From: Pleurotus djamor
Taxonomy: Eukaryota; Basidiomycota; Agaricomycetes; Agaricales; Pleurotaceae
NCBI GenBank assembly: GCA_029747585.1
Contig: JAPEVF010000025.1
Span: 115,954-179,953 of the forward strand
Reading direction: 5' to 3'
DNA length: 64,000 nt
The position numbers and the translations under genes are program-made. The notes below the pieces were generated by a model. It was not told the DNA's origin. It did not search any database and was given only the letters and a program-made list of their open reading frames with translations. Shown here in pieces: positions 24,872 to 36,890 of this stretch (positions are counted from its first letter, which is position 1; each line of letters starts with the position of its first letter).

Positions 24872-27115
24872 CTAGGGCTTTGGGACGGTGTCGACTTGAT
24901 TGTCTGAGGGAACCCGTCGGGGTTCTAACCATATTGCCTGTGATAAATCTTGAAGAAGCGTCCCCTCAGCGCCATCGTGGGGGACAACCGGGGTGGTCCG
25001 TCCAGAAGTTGGGAAATCGTCTCCGAGATGGGGGAGAATGACATGATCACTTTGCAATGGTTCTCTCGTAAGAGAGCCAATGGAATACGTAGGTGATGGT
25101 GATCTGAGTTCAGCAACACCAGCCAGGATGGAGTTCCAGGAGTGCGCGGAATAACGCCTCTGGGGATCCGCAAAGGGATCAATCAAGCTGTCCTTGTCGT
25201 CGATCTCAACATGAGTGGGAGACCCTTGCAATGGACGGCGATGTGATGCGACGCTGACTGGGGTCCAAGGCCGCCTAAAGCGACTTTGACCGTAAACTTC
25301 TGCAGTGGCCTTATCAGCACTGAGCGCAGAGTCCCACATCGTGGGGTGGTGAAGTAACGCATCGCGTTCATTGCGCTTAACGACTCGGCCGAAGCTGTGT
25401 ATGGCCAGAACTGAGATGACAGCCCCTGGAGAAGTGTCAAGGAATTAGAAAAGACACCGGGAACGAATGAGGGACATACAATTCAACAGTATCCAGCCGT
25501 TGATGCTAAGTCCATTTTGTACATTGAGGCCGACGATGGCCAGCACGGCAACAACAACGCAGCTCGCGGTGATAAATGCAGTGTAGAAGAGCTATATATG
25601 GGAATATATCAAGATCAANATTATTAGGATTGTNGAAACCAACTCACCTCGTCTTTCATNACATGTCGAAANAGTGCCATACGAGGCATAAATTTACTGA
25701 TACGACTTAAAGACGAAGGCNCTGGGGATGAGCGACCATCGGGGACTCGCCGCTCGCTACTTTGCTGCCTAGGGTGCACATTCTGATGGGAAATCTGAAC
25801 GGCAAGGGGATGTGGGGTCTTTAACGAAGGGGAAGCAACGGTCGACGCCACGCCTAGAAGNTTGGCCTCAGAGCCCGCTCTTTGACGCTGAGGTCGGAAA
25901 TGGGAAAGGAACTCTGGGAATGTGAACAAGTGTTGAGCACTGGGTGGTGGTGGTTGACCTGGTGAACGGGGCTTTTCGCTACTGGGGACGTAATCCCACC
26001 AGCCACGACGAGCCTGCACTTGCCAGTTGTTAGGGGGCTCCGTCTTGTCAGCCTGGTGATCGTCAGTCGATAGCTCCAAGGATATACGACCTCTCGCAGC
26101 TGGTACTCCGTTNGAACGTCGAACCGCGTATACGACTACCGAGGTTTCAGCGGCGGGCAAGGGCTTNGAGAGGGAGGAACCCACACGACAAACATATGAA
26201 CAAAGATTCAAGGACCTGGTTGGCCGTGAAGTATATCATGTAGCGCAGATCTTCAGTNCGAGTNCATCCACCTNTCAAACGATGAGATTTTTTTTTCCAC
26301 AGATGGGTGAAGCACCATGCCTGCAAGACGGCGTACACCNCGTATATTGATGACGTCCAGTATTGTAAGTGTAGCAGAAGCGGCAGTGAACAAGATCAAC
26401 CCGGTGAGGATAAATTTGGAGTTTTCTAGACATCGATAGGCCTTGTAACCAAGGATGCCAGTTACCTAAAACTCTGTCAGTCATGATCACAGAACCTGTT
26501 ACCGAGATCTGTACGCACAAGTATGGTGATAGATACTGAGGAAGTTACTCTGGATATGCAGAGAACACTGACCGTGCGNCGACAGTTAGAATGTGAGNAG
26601 AGAGNGCACCAATGGCAGACGTACGTCAGGCAGTCCACAGANGCTGAAAAATATGCCATTATGTCTGGGATGAAGCACATGGGGGCCAGCAGCTGACTTG
26701 CAAATAGCCAGTAAAACAGCGTCTTCTTTTTTACACCACCACGACGCAAATAGTCCCCAGACACGATAATGTTGCGCANGAACAGCATGATGAGCATACC
26801 GGTGACAAGTAAGCTGACATTCGCGTCTCTTATGTCGCTTTGAAATGGCGGTGCGACCAGAGTGCCATCGCCCAGTGGTTCGTAGGAAGGTCGAAAAGAG
26901 GCTATTGGGGTTGGGGCGAAGTATCGGGTATAGTCAGATATGACAACNGTGGTAGAGAGGTGTATGACGACTTGATTGACCGCACAGGGTGTCGGGGGTT
27001 GTGTTATCCGAGGAAATAGGCGTAGTGCGTTGTTGATCGTCGGTGTTGGTGCTGGACAGGAAGCGTCCGCGATCTGGCTATTGCCTCCGTTTATGGGGAG
27101 CACGCCAGATGCCAT
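24872..27115 (-). CDS. Multi-span membrane protein with long Ser/Pro-rich tail (receptor-like), function unknown
   Basis: The start at 27115 (MASGVLPINGGNSQIADASC) is followed by an extracellular-looking N-terminal region without a signal peptide. Hydrophobic segments include VSLLVTGMLIMLF, FYWLFASQLLAPMCF, KFILTGLILFTAASATLTIL, LFYTAFITASCVVVAVLAIV and INGWILLN. At least six spans are visible; splice sites between 26636 and 26450 are unclear because of Ns. The C-terminal tail (STDDHQ, RRGWWDYVPSSEKPRSPGQ, then PTMWDSALSADK, to the stop at 24872) is soluble and Ser/Pro-rich, interrupted by two late spans. The architecture is GPCR-like, but no family motif is seen. It is divergent from the Fap7 gene. 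Confidence 0.65.
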
Positions 27116-27721
27116 GATGAGTAGTCTGTGTATAAAGGAGGGACTGGATAAATGAGGGTGGAACGCCGCGACGTTGGTGTGGTAGTAGGAGATAAACAAT
27201 CAAAGACGTCCTCCCCAGGAGGCCACCATGGATATGGAACAGTGGATGACGGAACGGAAAGAAAGGGACAGAGCCAGCCANACATAGAGTTATTAATTTT
27301 TTGGCTGGTCACACGGCTTTGGTAGCCTTTTGTGGGGGCTTATGGTTGCGCGTGGCCCAGGCAATGACAACATTTTCCACACAGAGCGCACCTGAGAAGA
27401 CTATTGTCAGACTAGCCCTCCAATGGGGGAGTCGTGGAATCCGCGGAATATTCCATGTAGTCAGGCCAAGGGTAAACCTGGGACAACCAATCGATGATTT
27501 TCAGGAAAAAAGTTTGGCATACATAAAGCCGACGGAACGCACCGTGCCCTCAAAAAGTTGAGTCGTTCTGCAGAGCGCCTCCCATATGATCACTTTCGCT
27601 CGCTGCCAGGGGCAACAAAAACATGACAAAAATCCACCCATTAATTTTTTTCCCAGCTACCTTTAGGCTGCTCTTCAACGACTACGGCAACTTGACCTAA
27701 AAAACCTTGATCAAAATCTTA
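27116..27721. other. Divergent intergenic region
   Basis: 606 nt between the starts of the membrane-protein gene (-) and the Fap7 gene (+). It holds T-rich runs near 27290-27300 and 27640-27655 and no convincing coding sequence. Confidence 0.4.
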
Positions 27722-28369
27722 ATGGCATCAGACAAACGTCCTGCCCCTGTAATCATCATAACAGGGACACCCGGAACTGGGAAGTCGACTCATGCACAAC
27801 TCCTGGCCGAGGAGTCCCCCGTGCCTCTCAAACACATAAACGTGGGGGAATTTGTCAAGGAGAAGGGGCTGCATGAAGGGTACGACGAAGAATGGCAGAG
27901 CTACACGGTAGATGAAGACAAAGTAAGATCGCTCACTGAATTACAACCGAACCCAATTTTCATCAATCTTCCAGCTTTTAGATGAGCTAGAACCACTGGC
28001 GAGTGCGGGGGGTATCGTTCTCGATTGGCATACCTGCGAGATATTCCCTGAGAGATGGGCAGATCTTGTTGTTGTCTTGCGGTGCGATCACACACAATTG
28101 TGGGATCGTTTGGAGAAACGGTGCGCCGGCTCTCACGTCTCTTCCTTGATGCGANTTTTTTTGTTTATGGCAACATAAGAGGTTACTCTTTGAAGAAAAT
28201 CAAGGAGAATAACGAGGCTGAAATCATGGAAGTTGTTCTCGACGAGGCTAGACAATCATATCCGCCAGAAATTGTTGTCGAATTACGGTCAGAAAAGATG
28301 GAGGATCTGGAATCTAACGTCGCTCGCGTCGTTGAATGGATTCAGGCATGGCAGAGCAACCAAAAGTAA
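27722..28369 (+). CDS. FAP7: Adenylate kinase isoenzyme 6 / Fap7
   Basis: Exons 27722-27922, 27975-28120 and 28180-28369 give 178 residues, the usual length. The P-loop GTPGTGKST is at about 15-23. Other family marks are HINVGEFVKEKGLHEGYDEE, YTVDEDK, LLDELEPL, LDWHTCEIFPERW and the lid/AMP-site region (LRCDHTQLWDRLEKR, then GYSLKKIKENNEAEI). Fap7 is a nuclear and cytosolic ATPase/nucleoside monophosphate kinase that works with ribosomal protein uS11 (Rps14) in the last steps of 18S rRNA maturation. An N lies in the second intron, and all phases close. The ATG at 27722 is used because the next residues run straight into the P-loop strand. Confidence 0.92.
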
Positions 28370-28411
28370 AACGCTAGATAGATGTGATACATAGGTTTTT
28401 GAATACATCAA

Positions 28412-29519
28412 TTATTGGCGAAGGAGAAGCCCGACGACTAGTCCAACAAGTGGTAGATAGATTGTTGAGAGCGACCATCTTGGCCGTGACCCGCTGACGG
28501 GTAGGAAAGCACCGAGGTCACTCATGGTCATCGTGGTGGTCGTGCTTGTTTCCACCCTGTAGGGATGTAACCGTTAGTATCTGTAGATGGGTGGTTAAGA
28601 AGGAACATACTCTACTGTCGTGGGGCCGTCAGGTCCAGTGGTAGGAACACCGACTTGCGACACCACCACAACTGTCATGGTTGGATTACTGGGACCCTCA
28701 TATGTCATAGTAGGAAGGAAGCGGCCAGGGAAAGTCGATCCGGATGCGACAGTGACGGTGGTTATACCAGGTAAAGAAGTGACCTTGGGAATGCCATCTT
28801 GGAGGGGATTAGACGGTAGGAATGGGTTCCCGTTCGGGGGTGGTGAGGATGCCTGTGGCTGAGAGAGGACATTATTCGTGTTGCAAGGGGTATCCGAGTT
28901 GGCGGTATTGTCAACGATGACGGGTATAGATGATACAATGAAGTATTGCTCATCGCCTGTATGCGAAGCTTCATAGAAGGTCAACTGATACGATGAAGGA
29001 ACAGGTTCAGTCACATCTTGGAAAATGAACAAAGTGAGGAACGCACATTGTACCGACCATCAGTGGCGCAACTTGGAGGACGGAAGTTCAAGTGTTTGAC
29101 TGTACTACCCTGTTCTCCTTGCAAGAAGTCGGGCCCAGCGGTGACAGTGAGATTCAAATTCTTCTCGGAAGAAATCAGATATATTTCCAAGCTGTCGATA
29201 GCGGACGGCTGCTGGAGTTTTCCATTTGCCGTAACCTTCGACGCGATGAGCCAACAGAATACTCTTCAGTTCTTGGACGTACATCAACGGAGATAACGAT
29301 ATTATCGTGCACAGGCCTAAGTGTGGAGTGCGTTAGCCTCTAAAAACTGCTACGCAAGCACCATGATACGTACGTCTCAGGTTGAGGACTGTTGATGATG
29401 GAAAACCCGTCGGTGACCATTTGACCATTATGAAGCTGCAAGGCGGAGACGACGGTAACCAGGGCAACATGTAGGAACATCCATGGACGCAGGATTGTTC
29501 TTGTACCAAGAGACGCCAT
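28412..29519 (-). CDS. Secreted Ser/Thr-rich protein with probable GPI anchor
   Basis: Five exons (29374-29519, 29283-29316, 29058-29208, 28611-29016, 28412-28556, minus order) give 293 residues. A signal peptide or anchor occupies about 10-26 (MFLHVALVTVVSALQL). The next 120 residues look like a small beta domain (VHDNIVISVDPSAIDSLEIY, LNLTVTAGPDFL, SSYQLTFYEASH). A Pro/Ser/Thr-rich stalk follows (TTVTVASGST, TTGPDGPTTVE), and the chain ends in a hydrophobic tail (STIYLPLVGLVVGLLLRQ), as in GPI-anchored fungal wall proteins. One intron (29017-29057) is only 41 nt; without it the frame closes. The domain resembles fungal Ser/Thr-rich GPI proteins of Kre9/Knh1-like layout, but that is inference. 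A TATA-like AATATAT sequence lies about 95 nt upstream. The gene is divergent from cyclin H, with 305 nt between starts. Confidence 0.75.
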
Positions 29520-29824
29520 TTTTTGAGTAACGAACGAAGGGGGCGGCCAGCGACGATGAGGCAAAGGAGTGGAGAACAGATGAGTAAATGGTCATGATGT
29601 GGTCACCATCGTCTTCATATATTAGGCTTGTCCGAAGTCGGGCCTTGTAGTCACGGTGCCGAGTCCTTGGAACTGGCTGATGCAACCAAGAAGATATGAA
29701 GATATCTAACTTGACACGATTTCCCTCTACCTCTTGCTTGAAATGTTTGGGCCAACTTCATGTTGACAAGAAACCAAACGTTGTAACCGTACAAGCGCTC
29801 GATCGCGTCTTGAACGCAACCACC

Positions 29825-30547
29825 ATGGCGAGCGACAGTCCCGCACCGCCGACAAAGATACCCCTCTATGAAGCCAGCACCCAGTTCAAACATTGGCGTT
29901 TCTCTGTTTCTCAGCTCATCAAAACACGTTCCCTCATGAACGAGGCAGCCGTAAGCGCCATCAGAGCGACCTTCGAAGTCGATGAGGTACGGGTCTATGT
30001 CTATCTTTCTTCATCGACGCTTCAACTCAAAATTCCGGAGACTTAGCCAGGTTCCTCTGCGAATGTCTCCTTTCTCGACTGGGAGGAAGAGCAGCTGCTC
30101 GTTAAACTCTACATGTCCAAAATACCACAGCTGTGTGGTCATTTCCGCTTTCCAGAAGAGGTGGAAGCGACTGCTATCAGCTATCTGAAGCGGTTTTACC
30201 TGAAGAACACGGTTATGGATTGGCATCCGAAGAATGTTATGTACGTTTGTGGTCTGAGGCACAAGACCGGTATTGACACATTGTCGCGCAGGTTAACGAC
30301 TCTCTTTCTGGCCACGAAGACGACCAACAACCCCATCTCTCTCGAGGCATTTACCACCAACATTCCAAAAACCGCGCCTGCCGATGTCCTTGATCTAGAG
30401 TTCTTGGTCGCACAAAGTCTCGAATTTGAGTTCGCTGTCTGGCACGCGCATCGTGCCCTCTGGGGAACCTCTTCTTCCTCTGTTCATTCTACCGATTCCA
30501 TCCTATTCCGATGTTCCAACCGACCGCCGCCTTCGATGGAAGCATGA
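29825..30547 (+). CDS. CCL1: Cyclin H (TFIIH/CAK), truncated after the first cyclin fold
   Basis: Exons 29825-29986, 30047-30240 and 30292-30547 are in phase. The protein starts MASDSPAPPTKIPLYEASTQ and continues KHWRFS, SFLDWEEEQLLVKLYMSKI, HFRFPEEVEATAISYLKRFY, MDWHPKNVM, FLATKTTNNPIS and DLEFLVAQSLEFEFAVWHAH. These are the marks of cyclin H, the partner of the CDK7-type kinase in TFIIH (transcription initiation and CDK activation). After HRALWG, at about 30463, the family sequence stops and an unrelated frame runs to a stop at 30547, giving 203 residues instead of the usual 300 or more. The second cyclin fold is missing, and the junction coincides with the start of a degenerate repeated block. 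It is either a pseudogene or fragment, with an intact copy elsewhere, or a misassembly. Confidence 0.82.
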
Positions 30548-30760
30548 TGGTGGAGCCAGTCAATTTTATCATCTATGCACTTGACGCGAGATGGTAGTAA
30601 CGTGCAGAATGAAGAACATGGTGACGAATAAAGGAAGAGCCGGAGGAGGAGAACGTCGTCGATGACAAAAGGCGAGTGGCTATGCTCTTTGCTTTGTACA
30701 CCAACCAAGACCAAAGACCCCTGTCTACTAGCACCCTCCCCTCGACGTCGTATTCAACGT
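30464..30760 (+). repeat. Degenerate dispersed block, copy 1
   Basis: It begins exactly where cyclin H homology ends. It shares a diffuse CT-rich start, a purine-rich middle (AGGAAGAGCCGGAGGAGGAG) and a core GTGGCTATGCTCTTTGCTTT followed by GTACACC with blocks near 36.6-36.9 kb and 40.7-41.0 kb. Boundaries are approximate and identity outside the core is low. Confidence 0.5.
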
Positions 30761-32320
30761 AGTAGCCTTGGACAGACCCTTGCTGCTTCCGGAGTATGAC
30801 CTAAACACTCGCACAACTCTGGCCATCTCTCTTCGCGCTTTGCCTCTACCCACTCTATCATATTTTACTTGCTATCCTGTCGTTCTGTCAATTCAATCGA
30901 GTAAAGTTCACTCTGCGACCGAATGGAAATCGCTTCTCTGGGTCTCACCATCTCTCATCCTACTATCGTCTGCGACCTTCGCCTACTCAAGAAAGGTCGC
31001 CGTGTCTCTTGAGCGCTCTCGCCCATACGAATTCGATCGACGTTGCGTCAGTACAACCAACAGTCCAAGCGAAAGAACGTCGTAGTCCACGACCAACCGA
31101 GCTCCCGACGACTCTTTCCAGAGTCTCAAAGTTGCTATTCTGTCTTTTTGAGTCGACCCATCTTGTCAGGCTTCACTCACCATCCATGCTCGGCTCTCTC
31201 ATATACAATGCTACCTCGGATATCAATATGCTCTAAACGCTGTATCCTTCCCATTCTTCTCGCTGAACTGACAACTTGCCCCGAGGTCACGGACGAAACC
31301 CAAATCTACACGAGCTCGCAAAGGTAATGAAATCAGGGAACCGTGCAAAATATGAACAGGTACGACACACCCTCCACAACCGAAACATTTGGATTACGGG
31401 TACGAACCACGGGCTCATCGAAAGCCTGTCTTTCGTTCATCTCACCTGGGGAGGGCATATCTAGGAGGCGAGGAGGTATACACGTCACCCGTCCCTGCAA
31501 GAGGGGTTTCATGCTCCTTCCCAGACACCAGAGGTGGACTTCCTCTCCAGAAACATGCACTTTCGATCCAGCCTGATAAGCAAGGTCAAACGAGACAATC
31601 ACTTCCGTCAACGCACTGAAGCCCAAAGACGGAAAAATAGAGAATTCAATATTTGAAACGAAAGCCAGCGAATATTGCAAACGTTACCCATTGGCCAGCT
31701 ATGAATCAACTAACCTGGTTGAGCTGAACGGAGTGAGTGACCCAGCAGGAAAAAAACCCTACCAATGGAAAACAACATATCCAGGTTGGAACGATGAATA
31801 CGACTAAGGACCAGGTAAGTAAGGCATTTCGCTCAGTCGACCTGTTCAGGGGGAGTTTTTGCCTCAAAACGGAGACGGAAGTCAGATCAAAGCGTGTACT
31901 AGCTCTCAACCGTCCCATCAGTTTCAACGGAGTCAAACCCATGACGTTACTTGGAAATCCTGAGGATTACGGTGCGTTAATCCACGTACCTCCTCACCAC
32001 CCTCCAGTATGGGACTCGGAGGAAAACGCTAATCATATCAACAAGGGAATAAATAGAACATCGTTCACAAACGACTCGGATGCTTCCAACAATCGTGTAA
32101 ACTTGATGAATCCCATGATCTCGCGCCGGGGTCTTCGACGTCCGTCTACTTCGTTTTAGCGTCTGGGTTGTCCTTGGCAACTTTCCATTACTGGTGGTGT
32201 GGTTCTACGAGCTCTGTAAGTCCCCTTGTACACGCTGAAGAGGCTTCTTTGCGAAACGTACTTAATGACCTTCTCAGGTCCGTACGCGAGCTCCTCTCAT
32301 CTTCCCATCAACTTCTCGCC
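30761..32320. other. Region without a convincing gene
   Basis: Frames are short on both strands, and I find no domain or consistent splice structure. It is probably decayed sequence following the repeated block. A consensus donor (GTAAGTCC) and acceptor (TTCTCAG) near 32218-32278 might be a leader intron of the P450 gene. Confidence 0.4.
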
Positions 32321-34395
32321 ATGATAACACTTCTCTATCTTATGGTCCCGTTGCACGCTGCGGTTATCGCCTTTGTTCGGCGAACTCATCGTATCCGCTA
32401 TCCTCGCCCTCCTGGTCCGCGAAGGGTATCCCATTATCGGAAGTCTCCTCGAAGCACCTACGCAGCGTCATTGGCTCAAGTATGCTGAATGGGCTGACGA
32501 ATACGGCTGGGTATTTTCCTTGAAAGCCCTTGTTGCTTCCGAACTCACCCATACGGTCGTCGGTCGCCTTTCAGATACAGATATTGTGCATTTCGAGGTT
32601 CTCGGCCAACCGATGATCGTTCTAAACTCTTTGGAGAGTACGAATCAGCTACTAAACCGCCGTTCTGCGCTGACGTCGAGCCGACCGGATAGTGTGATGT
32701 TGCGTAAGCTGTACGTTCTCATTATTCCCCCGGTCTGGAGTATAGATTGACTGACTGGTGAATGCGTAAAAGCATGGGATGGGATGCAAACTTTACATTC
32801 CAACCGTATGGTGATCCATGGCGCGTACGACGGAAGTTATTCTGGCAGAACTTCAAGGACAACCCATCCAATCTATCGCTATTTCGCCCGATTCAAACCA
32901 AGCATGCCAGTCGATTCCTACGACGCCTTCTCGACCATCCCGATGCTTTCGTGGAACATACTCGGTTGTACACTGAGTCCATTCTGGCCAGTAAGGTGTA
33001 GCATCCGCTAACTTACATATTTTTGACCGTTCAAGCATTCCCGCGGCTGGGATATGATTGATACGCCATACGTTGAGGTCACAGAGAGATTATGTCGGGT
33101 AAGTAGAAGTCTTTGGCTCTCGTGCCCATGTCTAAGTCAATCCCATTTGACGCCTATGTCGCCTAGGAAGAAGCTTCTGGAATCTCCAGACCTTCATCCG
33201 ATTCACGCGTGCTAAAGAGGATTCTCTCAACGTTTGACAGTGAGCTGACCGTGTCTCAGGAAGATTTAGTCAAAGACGCTACGGTCGTTGCTTTCTCTGG
33301 TGCGTCCGACGGGCTGATCATCATCCTCATCCACCTATGACTGTTTTTGTTTTCTAACACCTTTCCGCTTCGCTCCCATTTCCAACTTCCAGCTGGCGCC
33401 GATACCACCCAAGCCCCACTCTTGACCATCTTTGCGGCGATGACTCATTTCCCCGAGGTCCAACGAAAGGCACTGGAAGAAATCAACGACCTTTTGAATT
33501 CAAAAGACGATGTAAAGCTGGAGAAGAAATTCGATGCTCCCCGTTTTCCAACGTTCGATGACTTGCAGATGCTAACCTACTCCCAAGCAGTTGTTTGGGA
33601 GCTTCTAAGGTACTTGCTCGCCGTTCGCGTTGCGATTCCCACCTCCTTACATACCCTGTAGGTGGCAGCCGTTCGCACCCTTAGGTTTCGCTCTTAAGTT
33701 CCGTTGTAAATAATGGTGAAAAGTCATCAATCGTCTAGGTCTTTTTCATTGCTCCACGTCCGAAGATACATATCGAGGATATCATATTCCCAAAGACACG
33801 ACCATAATTGCGAACATCTGGTGAGCAGAGTGCTCATATTCCATCGAGATGTGTTCCCTCATCTCAATCTACTCATTCGCTGACGACATCTCGTACCAGG
33901 GCGATCATGCAGAACCCAGAACACTTCCCAGAGCCAGCGAAGTTTGACCCCGATCGATTCATCAACGAGTACGGTCAACTAAACGAAGCACTTGTGGACA
34001 TTGTCCGGCTGTCATTTGGATTTGGCCGAAGGTACGTTTGCCTTACATAATACTTCTCGCGTCACAACTACTATAGAGTATACTCATCAGAGTTGAACGT
34101 TAGGATTTGTCCTGGCCGAGGTTTTGCTTGGGACACCATTTGGATTAACCTTGTCTCGACGCTAAGGGCTTTCAATATTTTGCCTGTCAAAGATGAATTC
34201 GGTCGTGATGTGCTCCCCAGGTTGGAATTAGAACCGATGATTATAACGTTCGTGGTTTCTGAAACTTACCAAATGCTTAAGTATCTGACTGACGAGGATG
34301 TCCCCCATGGCTTCTACAGGAAATTACGCGCTTTCGAGTGCACTATTACGCCAAGGTCGAAGGAAATAGATCTATGTGTACAAGAGTACAACTGA
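32321..34395 (+). pseudogene. Cytochrome P450, damaged copy
   Basis: Recognisable pieces in order: an N-terminal anchor from the ATG at 32321 with the hinge RYPRPPGP; GYPIIGSLLEAPTQRHWLKY; DIVHFEVLGQPMIVLNSLES; GWDANFTFQPYGDPWRVRRK; the I helix AGADTTQAPLLTIFAAM; the K helix ELLR; RGYHIPKDTTIIANIW; NPEHFPEPAKFDPDRF; and the haem loop FGFGRR / ICPGRGFA with its Cys ligand, split by an intron near 34034-34105. The P450 haem thiolate machinery is therefore present. Damage: at 32420-32423 one extra base separates the Pro-rich hinge from GYPIIG. The segment between the C-helix region (ending near 33100) and the I helix lacks the roughly 60-70 residues normally there. One expected intron near 32511 lacks a clean GT donor. 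It was probably a secondary-metabolism-type monooxygenase. The single-base shift alone could be a sequencing error; the missing segment is harder to explain that way. Confidence 0.75.
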
Positions 34396-36589
34396 TAAAG
34401 AATATTAAATACAATGCGTAGTAGAAGGAGAATTGATATCTTTCGCACCACGGTCAGACTCAGAGCGAGAACGGGGCAAATTGGATTAGTTACCCCGTTA
34501 CTCTGCCCTTGCCCACATCCAATCACCTCACCCCACAAGATATCGTTCCCCAAACCGTCGACCACGAGCGAAGTTGGCTGGTAACACGCATGGGTGACTG
34601 AACCAAGCGGCTCATCAAGAATCCAGTGGAATGTGTGGGCGTCACGAATAGAGGGAGTAAAGGATGGACGCGGCGTAACGAGAGTCGAGTTGAGCCTGTT
34701 TCCTGTCGTCGATTGATGTTGACGTTACCTCCACCCATTAGCACTGGAGATCACCTAGCGACCAATGACCAACAACGCTAGCTTTCTTCATAACATGGTC
34801 ATCGCCTGTCCAATGTCCAAAGAAATGGTACGGAGAACCAGAGCAAACGGAAGCGTGACGCTGAACCGTTCGGCTATCGCTCTCTGTATCGGCATGTTTA
34901 CTTGCTTCGTGCAGTTTCACAATTCATCGGCCATCAGCTCATCCACCACCAGCAATTCCAACGTCAGTCCCACTGCGAGCACGAGCGAGATTTTCAAAGC
35001 CGTAAAAGGATATCCATCGCCCAAAATGGAGCAAGACGATGATGGCATTCTGCTCCCTATTCCTTCCTCCCAGGCAAGTAAGCAAATAGCGGCTTCATCT
35101 GAATAGCCGTTCGCTGGGGGCGACGAAGGAGGAAGAAGATGGTAACATGGTACGAGCTCATGTTTTACACTCTTGTTCGAGTCCCCGGGGAGCAGAAACC
35201 ACCATCACAAAGAAACGACCACCTCATTCTCCAGCACCACGGCGATCAGCGAAAGGTTACCGGCTACATCATCCACTGCAGAAAGGCAGTCAAGGGACGT
35301 CACGGCTAAGAGACGACCAATCTCAGCTGCTCATGAAGCTTGTCACAGACGTTCCGCAGGCGGAACCCTTGCATCATGTCTCAAGGATCAATTGGACGTG
35401 GAAATCCCGTGGAAGCGCATCATGGAAACGGCGACGAAACGACCACCACCAAAACCGGTGCTGAGCACGCAGCATGCAGCGAGCGTGGAGTATTGAGGGA
35501 GAGCGAATTGGGACGGATGAAGGTCTTCGAACGATGCATCCTTGAACTCGAAAGGTGGGAGCCTACTATTGAACAGAATTGTATTCCAGCCCGAGGTTGC
35601 CATGAAACTTCAATACCTTGCGTTCCCGTCCCCATCTTCAGTTTGGTCAGACACCGACGCCGCTGTTCCAGGCTGTTTACTGTGACGAACACGAACAGGG
35701 GAAGGTAGAACTTGGGGAGAGGGGCGTGGATGAGGGAGAGGGATGTGGAAGGTGGCTTGTACGTTGGTCGATGATTAATTGATTCCTCATCATATGAAAG
35801 TAAGAAGGGAAGAGCCGTGATAGAAANTGGGGGTGGTGTTGACATGCGGTTCGATGGATGAATCCGTGGAGCTTGGCTCGCGGACATCACAAGTTCCAGC
35901 GCCTGAGGATAACAGCACGTGCAGGGAGTTGGCCACCATGCTCGCAGTCCGGAGAAATCTAGCGTGAAGACGGAGCGTAGAAGTAAGAACTGTGTGAGTG
36001 GGGGGAAAAGAGCAAGATGGGTGCTAGACGTACGAGCCCGTATTCACAGACCACCCACACTCGTAGTATGATGGAGTACGCTTCGCGTGTTTCACAAAAG
36101 CAAGAGCCAGCGTGTTGAGCCCGATCATAGACACTGGATTCCGCGTGGGCTTGGTGAAGTTTGTGGGGGTTTGTATGTAGCGTATGCAGAGCGGAAGACC
36201 TAGTTTACTGAGGCCTGGCTCATCCACAGCGCGTGTGCAGAGCGTAGAAGACGTCGGACAAGAGACTGGCGAAGAGATCGAATCGACAGGGTCAAGACGG
36301 GTAACGTACGACCAGGAGAAGAAATTTCCGCACTAGAAGGATGAAAGAATGATGGAGATTAGGTATATGGTCAATAGAGGATATCACAGCAGCTCACAGT
36401 AGTCTGAAAGACTTGGGAAAGAGTCTGCGCTGAGTAAGGGACTGCGTTCGATGTATGGGGAGATGGTTTCCATAGTATCGTACGTTGACGGGTGCTTCAG
36501 GTAGCATGTAGCACTGTTCATCGATCGCGAAGTCTCCATCTTCAGCTTGTGTGTCAACCAGTAGCCTCTCATTCTACCCTTTGTCTACT

Positions 36590-36890
36590 CTGGCTCTGTC
36601 TCTTCTTTCTTGTCCATACCGTTCCAGAAATCCCGCCGACTCGATTCAATCGTAGACTCCAACGCGTCGTATTCAGGCGAATCGTTCTCGTTCTTGGTTT
36701 ATTCGGTGCGAAGTAGCATCAGTGCACATATGAAAGGACATGACAAGGAGGAAAAAGATGGAGGAAAGATGAAGAAGTCGTCGCTCATGCTCAAAGGGCA
36801 GGGTGGCTGTGCCTTTCGCTTTGCACACCAATTCGTCCCCAAACACCACTCTCCCCTGTGTGGTTGCACTGTGATGTTCCTTCCGGTTGT
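36590..36890 (+). repeat. Degenerate dispersed block, copy 2
   Basis: Same order of parts as copy 1: a CT-rich start, a purine-rich middle (GGAGGAAAAAGATGGAGGAA) and the core GTGGCTGTGCCTTTCGCTTT followed by GCACACC at about 36811. Boundaries are approximate. Confidence 0.45.

Noticed and set aside
35168..35195. tRNA-like T-loop sequence GTTCGAGTCCC
   Set aside because: The surrounding sequence does not form an acceptor stem, D arm or anticodon arm at the right spacing.
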